A DNA stretch of 25,518 nt from Gammaproteobacteria bacterium (GTDB lineage: Bacteria; Pseudomonadota; Gammaproteobacteria; Xanthomonadales; Xanthomonadaceae): the NCBI GenBank assembly GCA_012510865.1, contig JAAZHF010000294.1, positions 1-25,518 on the forward strand, written 5' to 3'. The stretch's first letter is position 1. Each line of letters opens with the position of its first letter. Positions 1-6,470 of the stretch are shown here, in pieces. The notes under the pieces are model-generated. The model did not search any database. It saw only the letters and a program-made list of their open reading frames with translations, and was not told the DNA's origin. The translations under genes and the position numbers were made by a program.

Positions 1-894
1 GGTGAGCATCGACTCATCGACCCAGCTGCTCCCTTCGAGCACTTCGCCGTCGACCGGCACGCGCTCGCCCGGCCGCGCCTCGACCAGGTCGCCGGCGACG
101 ACGTCGCCGCTGGCGACGTCGGTCGCGCGGCCGTCGCGCAGCACGCGCGCGGTCTTCGGCTGCAGGCCGCCCAGGCGCTGGATCGCCTCCGAGGTGCGGC
201 CGCGGGCCCGCGCCTCCAGGTAGCGGCCGAGCAGCACCAGGGCGACGATCACCGCCGCCGCCTCGTAGTACACGTTGTCGGTGCCCGCCGGCGGCAGCCC
301 GGGCAGGAAGGTCGCGATCACCAAGTAGCCCCAGACCGCGAGCGTGCCCACGGCCACCAGCGAGTTCATGTCCGGGGCCAGGCGCAGCAGCGCCGGGATG
401 CCGTCGATGTAGAAGCGGCGCCCGGGCACCAGCAGCACCAGGCTGGTCAGCGCGAACTGGATCACGCGGCTGCGCTGCGTGCCGACCACCTGCCCGATCC
501 ACTCGTGGACGGCGGGCACCAGATGGGCGCCCATCTCGAGCAGGAACACCGGCAGCGCCAGCACGAGGGCCAGCAGCAGGTCGCGACCGAGCGCGACGCG
601 CGCGGCTTCGCGCCGGGCCGCGGCCTCGTCCTCGCCGGCGCGGGAGGCGGCGTCGACGGCCCGCGCGCGGTAGCCCGCCTGCTGGACCGCGGCCAACAGC
701 GCCCCGACCGCGGCCTCGCCGTGGACGGTGGCGCGTTCGGTGGCGAGGTTGACGCTGGCCCCGGCCACTCCCGGCACCGCCTGCAGCGCGCGCTCCACGC
801 GGCCGACGCAGGAGGCGCAGGACATGCCCTCGACGGCCAGTTCGATGGCGTCGCCGCCGGGGGAGGGTTCGAAATCGTTGCCGGGCGTGTTCAT
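1..894 (-). CDS. copA: Copper-translocating P1B-type ATPase, N-terminal part (cut by window edge)
   Basis: The first 298 codons of a heavy-metal P1B-type ATPase that pumps Cu(I) out of the cytoplasm. The gene continues beyond base 1. Residues 17-85 form a heavy-metal-associated domain with the metal-binding motif GMSCASC (Cys26, Cys29). Hydrophobic segments follow at roughly 107-125, 144-160, 175-195 and 205-222. The start of the actuator domain follows, ending at ...VDESMLT just before the expected TGE motif. The CPC membrane motif, the DKTGT phosphorylation site and the ATP-binding domain lie outside the window. The ATG at 892-894 is the only start that keeps the whole metal-binding domain. 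A CueR-type operator sits 13 bases upstream of it, which supports copper rather than zinc or cadmium as substrate. The NlpE-like lipoprotein gene upstream fits a copper locus. Confidence 0.93.
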   Translation of the reverse strand, partial: MNTPGNDFEPSPGGDAIELAVEGMSCASCVGRVERALQAVPGVAGASVNLATERATVHGEAAVGALLAAVQQAGYRARAVDAASRAGEDEAAARREAARVALGRDLLLALVLALPVFLLEMGAHLVPAVHEWIGQVVGTQRSRVIQFALTSLVLLVPGRRFYIDGIPALLRLAPDMNSLVAVGTLAVWGYLVIATFLPGLPPAGTDNVYYEAAAVIVALVLLGRYLEARARGRTSEAIQRLGGLQPKTARVLRDGRATDVASGDVVAGDLVEARPGERVPVDGEVLEGSSWVDESMLT

Positions 895-900
895 GGGGCC

Positions 901-931
901 ATCCTGCACCTTCCCACGGCTGGAAGGTCAA
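901..931 (-). promoter_or_regulatory. CueR-type copper-responsive promoter of copA
   Basis: Seen: a perfect inverted repeat ACCTTCC-N7-GGAAGGT at 908-928. This is the arm and spacer geometry of CueR operators in front of enterobacterial copA genes. On the minus strand, TTGACC at 931-926 serves as the -35 element and CAGGAT at 906-901 as a weak -10. They are separated by 19 bp, the overlong spacer typical of MerR-family activated promoters, with the operator lying between them. A transcript starting 6-8 bases after the -10 would begin at or very near the copA ATG at 894, suggesting a leaderless or nearly leaderless mRNA. The cueR gene is not in the window. Confidence 0.85.
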
Positions 932-947
932 GCCCGGGCCCTGGGCC

Positions 948-1403
948 TCAGTCGGAGGGCAGCGGCCGGCCCCAGCGCGCATAGCTGTCGGCGATGCCGT
1001 CGCGGAGCCTGCGGGCGCGCGCGCCGCCGGGCTCCACGCCGATGCCACGCGCGATCGCCTCCCAGCCGCCGTCGGGCGCGGCGGCCCGGGCCTCCAGCAC
1101 GCCGCGGCAGGGCCGTCCCGACACCCGCGCCAGCGCGCAGGCGTAGTACAGGTCGCCGGGCGTGCGCTCCTGCGCGCGCAGCAGCTCTTCGAGCAGCGGC
1201 CGCGGCGCGTCGAAATACCGCACCAGCTCGTCGATGAAGGCCTCGGGATAGCGCGCCGCGTAGGCGTTGATGTCCGCCAGCCTGGCGTCGACCACCGGGT
1301 CGCCGGTCCCGGGCTGCCAGCCCTCCTCCCGGCCCTGCGCCGTACCGGACGCGAACAGGGAGAGGACGGCACAGAGCAGCAGCGCGTGGATGGAGGTGTG
1401 CAT
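948..1403 (-). CDS. Small secreted protein of unknown function
   Basis: A 151-residue protein with an N-terminal signal peptide (hydrophobic core at residues 7-18, likely cleavage near ASGTAQG). The mature part is mostly helical and contains two cysteines in a ...YYACALARVSGRPC... stretch. I recognise the general style (DINAYAARYPEAFIDELVRYF, then a C-terminal SYARWGRP) from conserved hypothetical proteins of xanthomonads, but no function is known to me. It starts 20 bases after the stop of the NlpE-like gene on the same strand and ends 20 bases upstream of the copA CueR operator, so co-transcription with the lipoprotein is likely. The position suggests a periplasmic role linked to copper, but this is inference from context only. 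Its start has only a weak GGGGA ribosome-binding site. Confidence 0.72.
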   Translation of the reverse strand: MHTSIHALLLCAVLSLFASGTAQGREEGWQPGTGDPVVDARLADINAYAARYPEAFIDELVRYFDAPRPLLEELLRAQERTPGDLYYACALARVSGRPCRGVLEARAAAPDGGWEAIARGIGVEPGGARARRLRDGIADSYARWGRPLPSD

Positions 1404-1423
1404 CGGGGTCCCCGGGGAGGCAA

Positions 1424-1849
1424 TCAGTGGTCGGGTTGGACGGGCTGCAGCAGCCCGCGCTCGCGGCCGGGCAGCGTGCGGCCGCGCAGGTCGCGCGCCT
1501 GCAGCGCACCGCCGTGCACCAGCGCATAGCGCCGGATGCCGCCGCCCTCGGGCTCGAGGCTCAGCATCGCGTGGTCGAGGCGCCACTCGCCGCTTTCCTC
1601 GAAGCTCACGTCGCCATCGACGGAAAGATACACCTCGACCAGTTCGTAGAGGCGCTCGCTGCCGCGCTGCTCGAGCACGAGGCGGGTGTCGATGGCTTCG
1701 CAGTCGGCGCAGGGCATGCGCCCCTGCCACTCCAGCGCGTCGCCGCCCGCGCCCGGATCCCGGGCCGCGCCGGGGGCGCCGTCGCCGGCGGTGCAGGCAA
1801 CGAGCGCGGCGGCCAAGGGCACGATCAGGGTGGCGCGGATGCGGGCCAT
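1424..1849 (-). CDS. NlpE-like copper-resistance lipoprotein
   Basis: A 141-residue lipoprotein resembling the N-terminal domain of NlpE (CutF). The signal sequence ends in a lipobox (LVAC, Cys19). The mature part carries the NlpE signature MPCADCEAIDTRLVL with a CxxC pair at Cys47 and Cys50, followed by a beta-rich segment like the NlpE_N barrel. In E. coli, NlpE senses surface contact and outer-membrane lipoprotein defects for the Cpx response and contributes to copper tolerance. This shorter version lacks the C-terminal OB-fold domain, as do many NlpE_N-only proteins in other Proteobacteria. It is the first gene of a minus-strand run leading to the secreted protein and then copA, so a periplasmic copper-stress role is reasonable. 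The ATG at 1847-1849 places the signal peptide correctly. Confidence 0.8.
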   Translation of the reverse strand: MARIRATLIVPLAAALVACTAGDGAPGAARDPGAGGDALEWQGRMPCADCEAIDTRLVLEQRGSERLYELVEVYLSVDGDVSFEESGEWRLDHAMLSLEPEGGGIRRYALVHGGALQARDLRGRTLPGRERGLLQPVQPDH

Positions 1850-1941
1850 GCGCCGATTGTGCCGCAGCGCGTCCGACGGCGCCGTGCAGCTGGCCGCGAT
1901 CGCCGCGCCACCGCGTTTGCCACACTGAACCCGGAGATCCC

Positions 1942-2130
1942 ATGGCCTTCCCCCCTGCCCGGACGCGGTCCCGGACCTGGCGCCGGCTGGCGCTGGCAGC
2001 GCTCGTGCTGCTGCTGTTGGTCGCCTACGGTACGGCGCTGCGCGCACTGGAACGCCGCGCCGGCGACGACGTCCAGCCCGTGGTCCGCCCGCCGCCCACG
2101 CTCGACAGGCACACGCCGCGCGTCGGATGA
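1942..2130 (+). CDS. Small single-pass membrane protein
   Basis: A 62-residue reading frame with a basic N-terminus (residues 7-15 rich in Arg), one strongly hydrophobic helix (about 16-32) and a short Pro/Arg-rich tail. A GGAG sequence lies 6 bases upstream of the ATG. It diverges from the NlpE-like lipoprotein gene, with 92 bases between the starts, and ends 18 bases before the convergent HAD phosphatase gene. I do not recognise the family. The hydrophobic segment, the ribosome-binding site and the neat fit between neighbours support a real gene, but no similarity evidence is available. Confidence 0.5.
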   Translation: MAFPPARTRSRTWRRLALAALVLLLLVAYGTALRALERRAGDDVQPVVRPPPTLDRHTPRVG

Positions 2131-2148
2131 CGCTGCTTGCGGCCCGCC

Positions 2149-2865
2149 TCAGGCGGCCATGATCGAACGCAGGACCGCCGGCAGCTCCGCAGCCGAGGCG
2201 ACGCTGCGCAAGCGCCCGCGGCCGCCCGCCGCAAGGTCCGCGTCGCGCTCGTGCACCCAGGTCAGATGGTACGGAAGGTGCACGCCCCAGCCGCCGAGTT
2301 CGAGCACCGGCGCGATGTCGGACCGCAGCGAGTTGCCCACCATCACGAACTCGTCCGGCGCGATCGCGAATTCCTCGAGCAGTCGCCGGTAGGTGGGCAC
2401 GTCCTTCTCGCTCACGATCTCGATGCGCCGGAACAGGTCCGACATGCCCGAATCGCGCACCTTCGCCTCCTGGTGGAACAGGTCGCCCTTGGTGATCATC
2501 ACGACGGGGACGGAGGCCGCCACCTCGGCGACCGCTTCGCGCACGCCGGGGAGCAGTTCCACCGGGTGCCGCAGCAGGTCCTTGGCGAGGCCGACGATGC
2601 GGTGCACGGCATCGGCGCCGATGCGCCCGCCGGTGATCGCGATGGCGGCCTCGATCATCGACAGCGCCATGCCCTTCACGCCGTAGCCGAAGACCGCGAG
2701 GTTGGCCTTTTCCACGGCGTAGAGGCGTTCGGCGGTGCGCGCGTCCCCGCCATCGAGGAAGGGCGCGATGATCGCCTCGAAGTCGCGCTGCGCGGCGTCG
2801 AAATAGTCCTGGCTGCGCCAGAGCGTGTCGTCGGCGTCGAAGCCGACCATCCGGATGTTGGCCAT
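2149..2865 (-). CDS. HAD-family hydrolase (phosphatase)
   Basis: A 238-residue protein of the haloacid dehalogenase superfamily. Motif I is GFDADDTLW, with nucleophile Asp10 and acid/base Asp12. Motif II is the Ser/Thr in VVMITKG near residue 122. A motif III lysine follows (SEKDVP), and motif IV is represented by MVGNSLRSDI. A helical cap lies between motifs I and II. HAD members of this size and layout hydrolyse small phosphate esters, but the substrate cannot be read from sequence. The gene starts at the ATG at 2863-2865. It is convergent with the small membrane protein gene and divergent from the sugar dehydrogenase gene, so it is probably transcribed alone. A second HAD phosphatase with the same DxDDTLW motif is encoded at 18919. 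Confidence 0.9.
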   Translation of the reverse strand: MANIRMVGFDADDTLWRSQDYFDAAQRDFEAIIAPFLDGGDARTAERLYAVEKANLAVFGYGVKGMALSMIEAAIAITGGRIGADAVHRIVGLAKDLLRHPVELLPGVREAVAEVAASVPVVMITKGDLFHQEAKVRDSGMSDLFRRIEIVSEKDVPTYRRLLEEFAIAPDEFVMVGNSLRSDIAPVLELGGWGVHLPYHLTWVHERDADLAAGGRGRLRSVASAAELPAVLRSIMAA

Positions 2866-2992
2866 CGGCGGATTATCCGGGAAACGCGCGGGCGGCGGTG
2901 CCCATGCGGGGGATGGCGGCGGGGAGCCCCGTGGCGTGCACGCGCGGGCGCGCTGGCCGATACTCCAGCCTCCCCGCCCCGAGACCGACGCG

Positions 2993-4174
2993 ATGAAACT
3001 CCATGCCCTCGCCGCCGCGCTTGTCCTTGCCGCCACCGCCTGCAACGGCGATGCCCGGCCCACCGCCGCGCCGGCGGCCGTGGAGGCCCAGGATGCGCAG
3101 GCGCCGGCCCCGCGGGCCGGAGACCGTCCCTTCGAGGTCGACGTGATCGCGGCCTTCCAGGAGCCCTGGGCGATGGCCTTCCTTCCCGACGGCCGCCTGC
3201 TGGTGACCGAGAAGCAGGGGCACCTGAAGCTGGTCGACGTCGAGAGCGGCGCGACCACCGACGTCGCCGGCGTCCCCGCGGTGGCCTACGGCGGCCAGGG
3301 CGGCCTCGGCGACGTGCTTCCGCACCCGCGCTTCGCCGACAACGGCCTGGTCTACCTCAGCTACGCCGAGGCCGGCCGGGGCGGTACCCGCGGCGCCGCG
3401 CTCGCGCGCGCGACCCTGGTCGTCGACGGCGACGGCGCCCGCCTGGAGGACCTGGACGTGATCTGGCGCCAGGTGCCCAAGGTCAGCGGACAGGGCCACT
3501 ACGGCCACCGCATCGCCTTCGACCGCGACGGCAAGCTGTGGCTCAGCTCCAGCGAACGCCAGAAGTTCGATCCGGCGCAGGACATGGGCTCGAACATGGG
3601 CAAGATCCTCCGCCTCGAGGACGACGGCCGGCCCGCGGCCGGCAACCCGTTCGCCGACCGCCGCGGGGTCGCGCGCGAGGTCTGGTCGCTCGGCCACCGC
3701 AACGTGCTCGGCATCGCCTTCGACGCCGGGGGCCAGCTGTGGAACGTGGAAATGGGGCCCGCCGGCGGCGACGAGCTCAACCGCGTCGAGCGCGGCGGCA
3801 ACTACGGGTATCCGATCGTCTCCAACGGCGACCACTACGACGGCCGGCCGATCCCCGACCACGACACCCGTCCCGAGTTCATCGCCCCGGTGGTCGACTG
3901 GACGCCCGTAATCTCGCCGTCGAGCCTGGTGATCTACGGCGGCGACGCGTTCCCCGGATGGAAGGGCAGCGCGCTCATCGGCGGCCTGTCCTCGCAGGCG
4001 CTGGTGCGCGTGGAGTTCGACGGCGACGGCGCGCGTGAAGCGGAACGCTTCGACATGGGCAGCCGCATCCGCGAGGTCGAACAGGGGCCCGATGGCGCCG
4101 TGTGGCTGCTCGAGGACGGCCAGGGCGACGGCGGCCAGGGCCGCCTCCTGAAGCTGGTGCCGGCCGCGGGCTGA
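2993..4174 (+). CDS. PQQ-dependent aldose sugar dehydrogenase family protein (YliI-like)
   Basis: A 393-residue secreted protein of the soluble glucose/aldose dehydrogenase beta-propeller family, which oxidises sugar aldehydes in the periplasm with PQQ and calcium. An N-terminal signal sequence has a possible lipobox ending at Cys17 (ATAC, suboptimal). The fold signatures are PWAMAFLPDGRLLVTEKQG (residues 58-76), the region around His169 (GHYGHRIAFDRDGKLW), which aligns with the catalytic histidine block, and SLGHRNVLGIAFD followed by NRVERGGNYGYP, the usual late-propeller motifs. The family usually has H-F-G-G at the histidine block, whereas here it is H-Y-G-H. No PQQ biosynthesis genes are in the window, so cofactor use is assumed from the family. 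It ends one base before the convergent lipoprotein gene. Confidence 0.9.
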   Translation: MKLHALAAALVLAATACNGDARPTAAPAAVEAQDAQAPAPRAGDRPFEVDVIAAFQEPWAMAFLPDGRLLVTEKQGHLKLVDVESGATTDVAGVPAVAYGGQGGLGDVLPHPRFADNGLVYLSYAEAGRGGTRGAALARATLVVDGDGARLEDLDVIWRQVPKVSGQGHYGHRIAFDRDGKLWLSSSERQKFDPAQDMGSNMGKILRLEDDGRPAAGNPFADRRGVAREVWSLGHRNVLGIAFDAGGQLWNVEMGPAGGDELNRVERGGNYGYPIVSNGDHYDGRPIPDHDTRPEFIAPVVDWTPVISPSSLVIYGGDAFPGWKGSALIGGLSSQALVRVEFDGDGAREAERFDMGSRIREVEQGPDGAVWLLEDGQGDGGQGRLLKLVPAAG

Positions 4175-4175
4175 C

Positions 4176-4622
4176 TCAGGGAAGGACCACGCCGGAGCCG
4201 ATCTCGCGACCGTCCTCGAACACCCGGAAGCCGCGGCGCCCGTCGTCCGGAAGCGCCACGGCGGCGTTGCAGAGCAGGCGCAGTTCGTGGCTGGTCCCGG
4301 GTTCGAGTGCGCGCTCCTCGCCGTAGTGGAGCCCGCACTGCACCTGGCCATCGGCGCCATCGAAGGCGAACCGTCCGCGCCAGGCGCCGGCGATCGGCAC
4401 CTGGCGCCCGCCGTCCGCGGAGCTGCGCAGGTCCAGCCGGACCGGGATCGGATGCTTGGCCCGGAAGTCGAGCTCCTGCGCCGCCGTGGCGTCGGCGGGC
4501 GCGGGCCGGGGGTCGCCGCAGCCGGCGAGCGCCAGCACCGGCAGCAGGGCCAGGGCCACCGGCCAGCTCCGCCGGGGCAGGGCCGCCGGGCCAGGCGGGG
4601 CGGGGAATCGCATCGTGTTCAT
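4176..4622 (-). CDS. Putative lipoprotein of unknown function
   Basis: A 148-residue predicted lipoprotein. The N-terminus is basic and proline-rich, followed by a hydrophobic stretch ending in LAGC (Cys35), a good lipobox. The mature part carries two further cysteines (in VQCGLHY and LRLLCNAA), possibly a disulfide, and a beta-rich pattern ending in GFRVFEDGREIGSGVVL. No family recognised. Two ATGs compete. The one at 4620-4622 follows AGGAG by only 2 bases, and the one at 4611-4613 lies 11 bases after it, so the true start may be the inner one. The gene is convergent with the sugar dehydrogenase, with a single base between the stops, and divergent from the 89-codon gene that follows. Confidence 0.72.
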   Translation of the reverse strand: MNTMRFPAPPGPAALPRRSWPVALALLPVLALAGCGDPRPAPADATAAQELDFRAKHPIPVRLDLRSSADGGRQVPIAGAWRGRFAFDGADGQVQCGLHYGEERALEPGTSHELRLLCNAAVALPDDGRRGFRVFEDGREIGSGVVLP

Positions 4623-4678
4623 TGCTCCTGCACGCATACCTGCCATAGTACGGTCCCCACGGACCCTGCGATCATCGA

Positions 4679-4948
4679 ATGACCGGCACCACCCCCGACG
4701 GCAGCCCTTCCGTGCTCGAGCAGGCGATCCTGGAGCTCGAGGCCGAGATGGGCGACCTGCAGCTCAGGCACCGCGACCTCTTCGCCTATGCCAACGCCTG
4801 GGCCGAGCGCCACGACGCGATCATGCGCCTTGCGCCGCCGGAGCTCCGCGAAGGCACCGAGGCACGGCTGCGCCGCATCGCCATCCGCTGGGGGCTGGCG
4901 GAAGGCAGCCGCATGACCGCGCAGTTCCCCGCCGTCCGCGAAGCCTGA
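4679..4948 (+). CDS. Small helical protein of unknown function
   Basis: An 89-residue cytoplasmic protein with no signal sequence or membrane segment. Residues 11-50 are predicted amphipathic helix rich in Glu/Leu (LEQAILELEAEMGDLQLRHRDLF), possibly coiled coil, followed by a second helix and a short basic region. No family recognised. No convincing ribosome-binding site precedes the ATG at 4679. Codon use matches its neighbours, and the frame fills the gap between a divergent lipoprotein gene and the convergent YbjN-family gene. A GC-rich hairpin at 4949-4966, directly after the stop, may end transcription from both sides. Confidence 0.6.
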   Translation: MTGTTPDGSPSVLEQAILELEAEMGDLQLRHRDLFAYANAWAERHDAIMRLAPPELREGTEARLRRIAIRWGLAEGSRMTAQFPAVREA

Positions 4949-4966
4949 GCGCGCCCGGGGGCGCGC
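4949..4966. terminator. GC-rich hairpin between convergent genes
   Basis: Arms GCGCGCC (4949-4955) and GGCGCGC (4960-4966) form a perfect 7-bp stem with a 4-base loop. It lies between two convergent genes, immediately after the stop at 4946-4948. There is no T-tract on either strand, so it is terminator-like by position only. Confidence 0.4.
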
Positions 4967-4975
4967 CCGTCGCGG

Positions 4976-5446
4976 TCAGAACCCGACCGCCTTCGTGAAG
5001 TCCACCAGCAGGCTGCCGAAGATCTGCACCTGGCTCCGGATGTGGTCGGCGTGGTCGGCGTGCAGCACTTCGAAGTCGTATTGCAGGTACGGGTCCATCT
5101 CGTCGTCCAGGAGCATCCGCCCGTAGCGGTAGCGCGCGTTGTACACGTTGGCCACGTGCAGCGTGGTGCCGTGTTCGAGGTCGAGCCCGACCTCGAGCTG
5201 CAGCGACCCGCAGCGGCCGTCGTCGCAATCGTAGAAGTTCAGGTAGGCGGTGAGGTCGTTGACCTGGAAACGGATCATCGGGTCGCCGACGCCGTCGGTG
5301 AGCAGCTCCGGCGACAGTTCCATCGCTTCGAACACGGCCATGGCTTCGGGGCCGCTGACGCCGCGGCCGGGCGCGGCCTGCGCCGGGGCGGCCATGGTTG
5401 CAAACGCGAGCAGCGGGGCCAGCAGCCCCGCGGTGATCCTGGTCAT
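4976..5446 (-). CDS. YbjN domain-containing secreted protein
   Basis: A 156-residue protein with a clear signal peptide (cleavage probably after AQA at residue 24). The mature domain matches the YbjN pattern. It has a mixed beta segment with two cysteines (DCDDGRCGSLQLEVGL), then the conserved block NVYNARYRYGRMLLDDEMDPYLQYDFEV, and a C-terminal amphipathic helix that usually packs against the sheet. YbjN proteins share the type III secretion chaperone-like fold. In E. coli, YbjN affects motility and stress responses, but its biochemical role is not settled, and here the export signal points to the periplasm. A strong AAGGGGGGA site lies 7 bases before the ATG. It follows the EcsC-family gene by 31 bases on the same strand, so the two may share a transcript. 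Confidence 0.85.
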   Translation of the reverse strand: MTRITAGLLAPLLAFATMAAPAQAAPGRGVSGPEAMAVFEAMELSPELLTDGVGDPMIRFQVNDLTAYLNFYDCDDGRCGSLQLEVGLDLEHGTTLHVANVYNARYRYGRMLLDDEMDPYLQYDFEVLHADHADHIRSQVQIFGSLLVDFTKAVGF

Positions 5447-5477
5447 CGTTCATCCCCCCTTCGAGTGGTGGCAAATC

Positions 5478-6350
5478 CTAGCCCAATCCCGCGCCGTCGC
5501 GCGCGTCCTGCTTCTCCCCGGCCAGCGCCCGGTAGGCGACGCGGACCGCCTCCGCGCCATGGTGGCGTTCCAGACGCCGGACGACGAAATGCCCGCGCGC
5601 CATCGCCTGGAAGTGGCGCATGAAGAGGGCGTTGAGCGCGGCACCGGTGGCCGCGCCGATCACCGGCACCGCCTGCAGGGCGAGTTTCTGGTTCACGTTG
5701 ACCGAAAACCGCGAAGCGATGGCCGACAGCAGCTGCACGATCAGCGGGCCGCCCCTGCCGGCCAGGCCGTGCACGGCCAGGTATTCCGTCGCCGCCGCCA
5801 CCTGCTGGGCCAGCATCGCGCGCGCGGCGAAGTAGCCCGACTCGGCGCCGTCGTCGCCGCGGGAGCGGCCGCCCATGGTCAGGACCTCGAAGCAGGCGAG
5901 CATGGTCCCGGGATCGTCCAGCGCCTCGCCCTCGGCGCGCGCGATCCCGGCGATGGAGCGCAGGATCAGCGTGGTGGTCAGCGGCAGCTCGATCGCGAGG
6001 CCGGCCAGCCCGAAGGCACCCCCGATCGCGCCGCTGGTCGCGGCCGCCGCGGCGTGGCTGCGGGTGCGCGCCGGCGCCGGCCCGGGACCCAGGGTCGCCA
6101 GGGCCGCGCGCAGGGACTGCTGGAGCGCCTTGCGCACGAGCGCATCGACCAGGCGGGAGGCCGCGGGGGGCAGGCGCCGGGCCATCACGTATTCCAGCGG
6201 CGCGCCCACCAGGTTGGCCAGCTGCGCGGCGATGCCCGGGTGCTCCAGCAGCGCGCGCGCCCGGCGCAGCTCGTCCAGCGCCGCCGGGTCGAGCGGCCGG
6301 GCGTCGCCGGGGACGGGGGCGAGCATGGGACGCGGCCGGTGCGCGCTCAT
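5478..6350 (-). CDS. EcsC family protein
   Basis: A 290-residue protein of the EcsC family. Typical features are a helical N-terminal region, an alanine/glycine-rich hydrophobic segment near residues 102-125 (AAAATSGAIGGAFGLAGLAIELPLTT), the block ILRSIAGIARAEGEALDDP, and the C-terminal segment NQKLALQAVPVIGAATGAALNALFMRHF. In Bacillus, EcsC is encoded beside the EcsAB transporter. In Proteobacteria the family is widespread and of unknown function, probably membrane-associated. The ATG at 6348-6350 is chosen. A GTG three codons upstream (6357-6359) is possible, and a GGAG touches the ATG directly, so the exact start is uncertain. It is divergent from the amino acid decarboxylase gene, and the two share the regulatory region with the inverted repeat at 6391-6418. 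Confidence 0.85.
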   Translation of the reverse strand: MSAHRPRPMLAPVPGDARPLDPAALDELRRARALLEHPGIAAQLANLVGAPLEYVMARRLPPAASRLVDALVRKALQQSLRAALATLGPGPAPARTRSHAAAAATSGAIGGAFGLAGLAIELPLTTTLILRSIAGIARAEGEALDDPGTMLACFEVLTMGGRSRGDDGAESGYFAARAMLAQQVAAATEYLAVHGLAGRGGPLIVQLLSAIASRFSVNVNQKLALQAVPVIGAATGAALNALFMRHFQAMARGHFVVRRLERHHGAEAVRVAYRALAGEKQDARDGAGLG

Positions 6351-6390
6351 CTCCGACACGGTAGCGCAGCCGGCGGATCCGATGCAGTCC

Positions 6391-6418
6391 CGCCGCCTTG
6401 ACCCCGCTCAAGGCGGCG
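6391..6418. promoter_or_regulatory. Perfect 11-bp inverted repeat with FNR/Anr-like core
   Basis: Arms CGCCGCCTTGA (6391-6401) and TCAAGGCGGCG (6408-6418) are perfectly complementary with a 6-base spacer. The centre reads TTGACCCCGCTCAA, which has the half-sites and spacing of an FNR/Anr box (TTGAY-N4-RTCAA) except that the position before TCAA is C. It lies 52 bases upstream of the decarboxylase start and 40 upstream of the EcsC-family start. Binding by an FNR/CRP-family regulator is inference. A structural RNA hairpin is the alternative. Confidence 0.5.
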
Positions 6419-6470
6419 CGCGGCGGCCGCGGACACACTGGCGACCTGCCACCGCCCAGGTGCCGCCGCC

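Noticed and set aside
14..1423. A 469-codon open frame on the minus strand covering the left end.
   Set aside because: It is a Pro/Arg-rich shadow of copA and the secreted-protein gene. The true frames show the metal-binding motif and a signal peptide.
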